Source: Lamellibrachia satsuma
Lineage: Eukaryota > Annelida > Polychaeta > Sabellida > Siboglinidae
Length of the DNA: 64,000 bases
NCBI GenBank assembly: GCA_033239005.1
Contig: BSQZ01000015.1
Location: 11,219,501-11,283,500, forward strand
Direction: 5' to 3'
In this document: one piece after another, positions 35,760-64,000 of the stretch
How positions within the stretch are numbered: the stretch's first letter is position 1
How the letters are laid out: the number at the start of each line of letters is the position of its first letter
Position numbers and translations under genes: made by a program
The notes under the pieces: generated by a model
What the model saw: only the letters and a program-made list of their open reading frames with translations
Database searches by the model: none
What the model was told of the DNA's origin: nothing

Positions 35760-36425
35760 TATTGAATGAGACAACGTTGCTTACACATGTCGGTTTGCAA
35801 ATGTCTGCGCTCTGCCTTGTATCCTTATTTGCAGTTCGTTTTACCAAAGTGTCAGCAAATGCTCTTACAGTGTGAACGGCTTACAACAGCGACTTTCTTT
35901 TCACGTGAATACGTTACGCGTGAGATGTGGTTTGATCAGCAACAGTTGCTTTGGGGACAAATGCCAGCACATACGGGAAAATCAATACATCAACGTCCTG
36001 CTTATACAGCAGGTGTTGACAGGTGAGGCTGTATCAGGCGAGCAGATAACTCTTCTTTGCATAAAGGTGCTTAATCATTTTTCTGCTAGTCTCATTTCAA
36101 ATTAATTTTGCGAAAAATAAACCTCCCTAGTATTCACTGCAGCACGCTAGCTCGTGTGTGCAACTTTGTTATGTATTTTTTTTATGAAATCATCAGGCAA
36201 ACCATTAAATTAGTTTAATGGGTAGGCGCGCGTCATTTCTAGATAATTTTCGGATAACGTGGCTCGACCAACGAGTTTGCGATGAATACATAATGAAACA
36301 CTTGCCTTCTCGCCTCTGCTTAGGTTTGATAATGACCACGTGGTTTTGGTCAGCAGGTCATTCTAACGTACCTGTTGTTGCTGCTGCTACGACATGGGCA
36401 CATTTAATAATGAATGTGATCGACC
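35760..36425 (+). other. Unit B copy of the unclassified block
   Basis: Both ends match 7321-7880 of unit A. The middle (36060-36215) differs, so the open frame of A is not preserved. Without a consistent frame in both copies I do not call a gene. Confidence 0.35.
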
Positions 36426-36666
36426 ATGTCCTTCCAACCAAGTAGTGTTCCGTCCTGAGTGCTACGCGCAAACGTCAGACAGCAAAAGCTTCATACCAAC
36501 TGAACGGACATACCCTCAGAAACGTTAACAAGGTGAAATACCTAGGCATCACTATCACAAGCGACAACACATGGAACTCTCACATCAATGACACAGCAAA
36601 CAAGGCAAACAAGACCCTACGTTTTCTTAGACGGAACTTCGAAATAGAAAATAGGAAAATCAAAGA

Positions 36667-37911
36667 TTTAACCAGATTTAACAAGATTGCCATCCCAAGC
36701 AACAAGTTCCATATGGTAAGTGGACAAGGAAGCCATTGGCTTATCGAGAGTCCAACAATTTTCTCATCTATGTGTAGCCCGCCCTTATCAAATATCTGTC
36801 AATTCTATTTTTAAACATATTCACACTACTAGCATTAACACAATCATTTGGCAGTTTGTTCCATTCATTTATCACCCTCTGTGAGAAAGAGTACTTTCTC
36901 ATGTCCAACCTACAGTGCTCCTTAACTAATGCTGTTTTGTGTCCTCTGGTTCTACTGCCTTCTTTAAATTTGAAGAACATATTCCTATCAACATCCTCAT
37001 AACCGTTCACTATTTTAAACACTTCTATTTGGTCTCCTCTTAGTCTCCTGGTCTCTAATGTTGTCAAACCACATTGTAATAAGCGACTTTCGTAACTAAG
37101 GTATCTCAATTCTGGAATCATTATAGTTGCTCTTCGTTGTATTCTTTCTAGCTTGTCTATGTCCTTTTTACGATACGGCCTCCATGCTTGGATACAATAT
37201 TCCAAATGTGGTCTAACTATTGTTTTGTACAGGGGTACAATTAGCTGTTTCTCCTTATACGTGATAGTTCTCCTAATTAGTCCTAGAATTTTATTTACCT
37301 TTGACGCAACAATCCAACATTGCTCTGAAGCTTCCATGTCAGCACTAAATGTTACTCCTAAGTCCTTTTCTTGTGTGGTTCTACCTAGTACAGCATCCCC
37401 CATTTTATATTCTTCGTCCATGTTTCCATGTCCTATGTGCATACATTTACATTTCTCAAAATTGAATAACATTTGACATTTTTCTGACCATTTAACTAAT
37501 TTATCTAAATCATCTTGTAAACTTTGTTTATCTGTATCATTAGTAACTTTTCTGAATACTTTTGTGTCATCTGCAAATTTGAGCACTTTGCTAGATATGT
37601 CTTCTTCCAAATCATTTATATATATTAAAAACAGTATAGGGCCTAATACTGATCCCTGTGGTACCACACTCAAGACCGATTTCCAGTTTGAAATCTCACT
37701 ATCTACTATTACTCTCTGTCTTTTCTGTGTAAGCCACTTTCTTATCCAGTTGATTACATCATTACCTACCACCATCCACTGGTGACCCGTCATCTACCCA
37801 CTTTGTAATTTGTTCAAAAAAACATAAGAGATTGGTCAGACATGACCTTGCTTTTAGGAACCCATGTTGAGATGTATTTATTAATTTATGTTTTACAAGG
37901 AATTCCACCAT
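36667..37911 (-). mobile_element. 5'-truncated CR1/L2-like LINE nested in the host LINE
   Basis: CAAAGA flanks it at about 36661-36666 and 37914-37919. Removing the insert restores the host LINE frame across N-R-K-I-K-E-T-P-Y-K-A. It ends at the low-coordinate side with TTTAACCAGATTTAACAAGA, then GGACAAGGAAGCCATTGGCT. The RT part at 36768-37793 reads SVVPQGSVLGPILFLIYIND and [12 protein letters not shown] with one open frame of 341 codons. Confidence 0.92.
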
Positions 37912-38274
37912 GTCCACAAAGAAACACCATACAAAGCCCTGGTAAGACCTGTCCTGGAATACGCCAACTCAGTCTGGGATCCCCGCACCACCAAAGGCGT
38001 GACTGTCCTCGAGAAGACCCAGAGGAGAGCAGCACGTTGGGTCACCAGCAGACACCGTCACACTTCCTCCGTAGGATCTATGCGAGACACACCAAACTGG
38101 CCAACCCTCCAAACCCGTAGAAAGAAAGCACGTCTCAGTATGCTATATAAATAGGAACACAGGATCCATCTCAATTAACTCGCTGTACCTCCCCACACTA
38201 TCTGGTCCACGAAAAACAAACCCTAGGAAGATCCATGACATCGGGTGTGACCTTCTGTAAGCAATTGTGACCTT

Positions 38275-39712
38275 CCTAGTGCCCTGCACGTGCCTATAAT
38301 TTGAGCCCAATCCTGGCCTGCAATTAGCAGTTAGAATCCAGGCCCGGCCTAGGCCCGCAAAAATATGTCAAGCCCAGCCCGGCCCAGGCCCGCAAGTTAG
38401 AATTTAGGCCCAGGCCCGGCCCAAGCCCAACCCAGACCGTTAATGCTTGGCCCAGTCCTGGCCCGGTCCCCACGTTTCAGGCCCAGGCCCGGTCCATACA
38501 CGCGGGACAAAGACGGGTAAGCCCGCAAGCCCGCGGCCCGCTAATTTTTTAAAAAGATAAACCTATTATCTTATAATAAAAACGAAACACAAATAAACTG
38601 TAATACATGTAATGTATGTTTTATTAAATAACATAAAACATACTGTACTGTACTGTACTGTACTGTACTGTACTGTACTGTATTGTACTGTACTGTACTG
38701 TACTGTGTGCTGGACGAATTCTAGAAATCCAGCACAATCAACTGCTTCAAATGGAATTTTTACTTAAGAAAAATAATAAACTTTTTATTGTCATTTCTAT
38801 TAAGTATCATAACATTTTTATATGTGGCTTTAATTTCTTGGCTTATAGTTAGGGTAGGAGATTTGTTTATCTTAACCCTAATGCAAGCCATAACCCTAAT
38901 TTAAGTTGTTAATTGAATTAGGTAAACTAAGTTAACTTAATTTCATTCATTAATGTTACCAGTAAGGGCTGTTCATTTGGTATTAATTGATATTTCAATT
39001 AAATGTCACCCACTGGCATTAACACCCAGTGGCATTTCCAGCAGGCCTGCAGGCAGTAGCCTGACACATATCAGGTTCAGACATATGTGACTTAGTACAA
39101 GTGTGAGTGAATCAGTACTAGTGAAACTGTAGACACTAAACAGTAGACACTAGATAACACAATTGAAAAATACCAACTGGAGTGGGCACTGGGCAGTGGC
39201 CAGTTGCCAGTGGGCAGGTCATTCAGGCAGGCAATATTTGGAAGGAAGACAATATAATGTCCACTGGTAGGGTCAAAGGATGATACCTTGATGGTTAATC
39301 ATGGCTTGATTGCCTCTGCAAATATGTCTAAAGTAAACATTTGGGGCTGCCTACTTCCAGCGAAGTGAACTTATGAGGCCATTAGATCCATGCAAAAGGC
39401 TACATTCATGCAAAAATATGCATCTGTAACATCTGTATTCTGTATGTACCATGTAGTAGTAATATGTACTAGCTCACGCTAAGCCAAGGCCGGCCGGCCC
39501 GCTCACGCTAGGCCAAGGCCCGGCCGGCCCGCTCACGCTAGGCCCAGGCCCGGCCCGGCCCGGCCCGCTCACGCTAGACGCAGGCCCGGCCCAAGCCCGA
39601 TGTGCTTACTATTTTTTTCAGCTTAGGCCCGATCCGGGCCCGCAGAATGGTGGCCCAGGCCAGGCCCGCTTAATTTGGTAGAGATACCACTTCTTGGGGG
39701 CCGGGCACTAGG
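38275..39712. mobile_element. Non-autonomous DNA transposon rich in GGCCCGG motifs
   Basis: A perfect 10-bp inverted repeat, CCTAGTGCCC ... GGGCACTAGG, bounds 1438 bp. A 7-bp near-match flanks it (TGACCTT and TCACCTT). Both ends hold dense GGCCCGGCCC-type motifs (38330-38540 and 39480-39680), and the middle is AT-rich with no transposase. The layout resembles hAT-type elements, whose target duplication is usually 8 bp, so the family is provisional. Confidence 0.7.
38638..38706. repeat. (TACTG)n microsatellite
   Basis: About 13 units of TACTG with one TATTG variant, inside the DNA transposon at 38275-39712. Confidence 0.96.
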
Positions 39713-40092
39713 TCACCTTCCCTACCACCGTATCTTCCAGACGCAGATTAGCCCCCTCAACCCCCGGATGACTGAAGTGGTCCTCATCGCTTCGCGGTGG
39801 ACGAACGACAACGACGACCTAGTACAACGACGACCTAGTACCCACGCACAATAGTCAAGTGGAATAACCTGCCCCAAGAAGTGGTATCTGCGACCACCCT
39901 GGACTCTTTTTAGTCCAGGCTCCAGCACCACCTCTGAATTCTGTAAACACCTCTCCCATCCCCTTCCCTCCCTTTCTACATCCCTTAACTCCACTAAATC
40001 ACACTATTTCTCTCTTTCCTGCTGCCAAAGATTACCCCTACAATGACACAATCTTCAACCAAATGAAGGTAGTCATTAAATAGGAGACGACC

Positions 40093-40474
40093 GGGAGGCA
40101 AGGCCGAATGATTTGCCGCAGGGTTTAGACAGTCGAGCGGCAGCAGCGATGACGTGATTGGCTGCTACACGTACCAGTGGGCGCTCGTACGTATTATATA
40201 TGGACAAAGCAGATCTGCCGTGCCAGTGAGGTCAAGTCAGTGTCGTGAGCACCGAGACACCATTCACCTGTGACCGCAAAGCGGTCAGCCACGCATGACG
40301 TCGACAAGACATTAGTACTGGTCCGTGGTTGATACTGCTTGCTGAGTAGGCATATCTGAAGTTACAGGATCGGCTTGTCGTCAGGTGCAGGCGCGGATGT
40401 ACTAACGAAGGTGTGACGATTCGTCATACCACTGGTGCACTAGACTCATCAGAAATATCAGTTCACTTAACAGC
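40093..40474 (+). promoter_or_regulatory. Putative promoter and 5' UTR, copy B
   Basis: Aligns with 7882-8243. It has an inverted CCAAT box (GATTGGCT, about 40157-40163), ATGACGTGATTG just before it, a TATA-type stretch TATTATATATGG (about 40193-40203) and ATGACGTCGAC. The TATA and CCAAT features look intact here and degraded in copy A. The 5' UTR would be about 245 bp if unspliced. Confidence 0.55.
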
Positions 40475-62222
<21,748 letters not shown>

Positions 62223-62640
62223 CTGAGTCGCCCCCGGCTCTAGACGGTCAGACGTGACGTCTCTCTTGCACAACATCACAGTGGTTAGAGCTGTCGACCA
62301 AAGGTTTCACGTCCATTCTCGTCATTGCTGTGCATGGCGACCTAGTGTGTTGTTATCTAGATCTTTCTTATGTTGTTATAACTTATATATCACAATTCTT
62401 CAACATCGTATTGCAGATGGAATCTCGCTACGTCAATCTCTGAGAACCGCAGAATATGTTGATATATTTAATCTTTAACCTACTAAGGCACCTATACAAG
62501 TTAATGTTACACAAGGGAATGTTTTATTGAATAAATTGGTTCCTAACATACACAAGTTGTTGTCTAATGTACGCAATCATAACGTCATGTATGTAAGATG
62601 ACATCGAAACAGCATTTGAATGTATTTAGATCACTGTTCA
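62223..62640 (+). other. 3' UTR and downstream of copy B
   Basis: Collinear with 30515-31270 but without the LINE scrap, (TA)n tract and duplication of copy A. Confidence 0.6.
62530..62535 (+). terminator. Poly(A) signal, copy B
   Basis: AATAAA about 310 bp after the stop, at the position conserved with 31004-31009 in copy A. Confidence 0.5.
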
Positions 62641-62767
62641 AGACTCAACTATGACATAATTTCTAAGAAAGAATTAATGAACGAGGCAATGGGCACACCG
62701 TTGAATTCGCTGTTTGTTGTGGTGGATCCACCAGCTGTGATAACAAAATATAACCACTTGTTCACGA

Positions 62768-63072
62768 GGATGCAATTCTTAGTATAAGTGTAACTCAGAC
62801 TACGTTGCACACTGGCGGAGGTACATCAGCAAAAGCAACAGAATAACAACGTGTGTGGGTCTGCAATGAACGCACAATTAGACAACGCGTCTTTTATTTT
62901 AATGATATTTTGCCACCTTATGATTATACCACATGGCATAGTATTTAATTACCTCATTCACGTTGGTATGAACTACGTTGAAATGCATATACACTTGCAT
63001 GCAGATGTTGTTGTAGTCACGTCAGACTGCGACTTCCGCGCAGTGAAGAGTGAAGCAGGATTGTGTGAAAAG
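62768..63072. other. Two stretches absent from unit A
   Basis: Relative to 31380-31435, unit B has extra sequence at about 62768-62860 and 62912-63072. A 96-codon frame spans them but has no recognised family and no counterpart in unit A, so I do not call a gene. Confidence 0.45.
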
Positions 63073-63222
63073 CCTGATATTTTTGTTAGGAATGTTGGTA
63101 GTACTGGTATAACTGTGAGACATTATGGCAATGAAGAATGACAAAAACTATTTTTTATACCAAAACCAATCAATGTAAACACATATGGTTGTTACATTTT
63201 TACGTTGTTGTTTTAAAGTTAT

Positions 63223-63500
63223 TGTTGTGCTTTGCTTAATGCAATGTTTGTACAGGTTAATAATACATTATTTATGTTGGCGTGTATATAGATTTAGGAA
63301 ATAGTTTTAATATAGATAATATCATATGTAAATATACACACATTGGTATGATTCTCCAACGAACTCGTAATCAGTTTAATTTTTTTTTAATTGCATCTCC
63401 TTGGATTAAGGTCAAATTGATTATGTATGTTCAATGTAGGCAAAAGTATGCATATTGGTGTATTAAATAAATGTGAATGTCAAATGTATTGCATTCTTTT
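63223..63500. repeat. Start of a third duplication unit
   Basis: From about 63223 the sequence again matches the starts of units A and B, including the stretch around GCAATGTTTGTACAGG. The match fades after about 63470, where a short duplication, a hAT-like end and a (TA)n tract take over. The third unit may be interrupted or truncated here. Confidence 0.85.
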
Positions 63501-63640
63501 TATATATCTGCCTGAGTATGACGTGTCGTACTCGGATCAATGTGTTCCAGGGCTGTGCCGCAGTACTTTGTTATTTATGTATCTGCCTGAGTATGTCAAG
63601 CCGTACTCGATCAATGTGTTCCAGGGCTGTGCCGCAGTAC
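63500..63640. repeat. 107-bp duplication ending in CAGGGCTGTGCCGCAGTAC
   Basis: TATCTGCCTGAGTATG ... GTGTTCCAGGGCTGTGCCG occurs twice (about 63505 and 63580), each time joined to AGTACTTTG. Units A and B have one copy of the left part and lack the CAGGGCTGTG part. Confidence 0.8.
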
Positions 63641-63765
63641 TTTGTACTTTTGTACTTAAGTACACTTTTTTGAGTACTTGTACTGATACTTTGTGATAGA
63701 TATTTGCAAAAAAATCAAAAGTACTTGTACACATTCCAAAAGTACTTTTGAATTGTGATCACGTA
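63621..63765 (+). mobile_element. hAT-like terminal sequence
   Basis: CAGGGCTGTGCCGCAGTACT is followed by many AGTACTT/AAGTACT motifs in both orientations. A CAGGG start with subterminal AGTACTT repeats is typical of hAT elements. The other end is not in the window. Confidence 0.55.
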
Positions 63766-63791
63766 ATAATGAGTCAAGTCAAGTCACCCCC

Positions 63792-63821
63792 TCCCAATCC
63801 CACTGGCCAGCGGGATTGGGA
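63792..63821. repeat. 30-bp near-perfect hairpin
   Basis: TCCCAATCCC and GGGATTGGGA pair around ACTGGCCAGC, whose core CTGGCCAG is itself a palindrome. Only one A-C pair breaks the full palindrome. Confidence 0.85.
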
Positions 63822-63838
63822 GACAAGCACTAACCTCA

Positions 63839-64000
<162 letters not shown>

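Larger units (their letters stand above)
36426..40087 (+). mobile_element. Non-LTR retrotransposon, 5'-truncated, with two nested insertions
   Basis: CGACC flanks both sides (36421-36425 and 40088-40092), and unit A has an uninterrupted GCGACCGGGAGG there. Its coding pieces, in + order, are VKYLGITITSDNTWNSHIND ... ENRKIK (36530-36665), then TPYKALVRPVLEYANSVWDP ... MLYK (37917-38152), then VKWNNLPQEVVSATTLDSF (39857-39912). Together they are the C-terminal third of a LINE ORF2. A minus-strand LINE splits it at 36667 and a hAT-like element at 38275. Confidence 0.88.

Noticed and set aside
62851..63141. A 96-codon open frame downstream of copy B
   Set aside because: It crosses two stretches absent from unit A, has no recognised family and has no splice or start support.

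Overview
This is animal nuclear DNA: multi-exon genes with GT-AG introns, several clades of non-LTR retrotransposons, a Ty3/Gypsy element, tRNA-derived SINEs, DNA-transposon ends and very many micro- and minisatellites. The mix suggests an invertebrate, probably marine and perhaps lophotrochozoan, but nothing fixes the phylum.

The main structure is a head-to-tail tandem duplication with a period of about 31.6 kb. The same landmark sequence occurs near 18, 31623 and 63241. Unit A fills roughly 1-31604, unit B 31605-63222, and a third unit begins at about 63223 but stops resembling the others after about 250 bases. The window also opens inside the array, so it may continue both ways.

Each full unit carries one apparently intact 11-exon gene on the + strand: copy A at 8244-30514 and copy B at 40475-62222. 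Both conceptual proteins are 1055 residues. Every intron phase matches between copies and no exon has a stop. They are RND / sterol-sensing-domain membrane proteins of the Dispatched-Patched-NPC1 superfamily. The first transmembrane bundle has a GADD motif and the second has GLSVD, the paired acidic positions typical of Dispatched-like transporters. No other intact host gene is recognised.

The rest of each unit is repeats, and comparing A with B dates them. Shared, so older than the duplication: several reverse-transcriptase fossils, a Penelope-type GIY-YIG fossil, a LINE 3' remnant, tRNA-like SINEs and seed units of minisatellites. Only in A: a broken Gypsy element (1866-6821), a nearly complete CR1/L2-like LINE with an SGNH-esterase ORF1 (21997-26006), and expanded 25-, 27-, 45- and 48-bp minisatellites. 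Only in B: a three-layer nested transposon stack (36426-40087), a rearranged LINE of the same CR1/L2-like family (41601-45825), a TTAA-flanked inverted-repeat element (47188-48160), a CFDP2/RTE-like LINE (52828-55575) and a 30-bp minisatellite. Despite different insertions, the unit lengths are almost equal.

The least conventional signal is that several tandem repeats begin inside reverse-transcriptase coding sequence. (TA)n tracts grow from the LIYIN-encoding stretch at 30743 and 43131, and a 26-bp repeat grows from the LTDRHQR-encoding stretch at 26740 and 58557.
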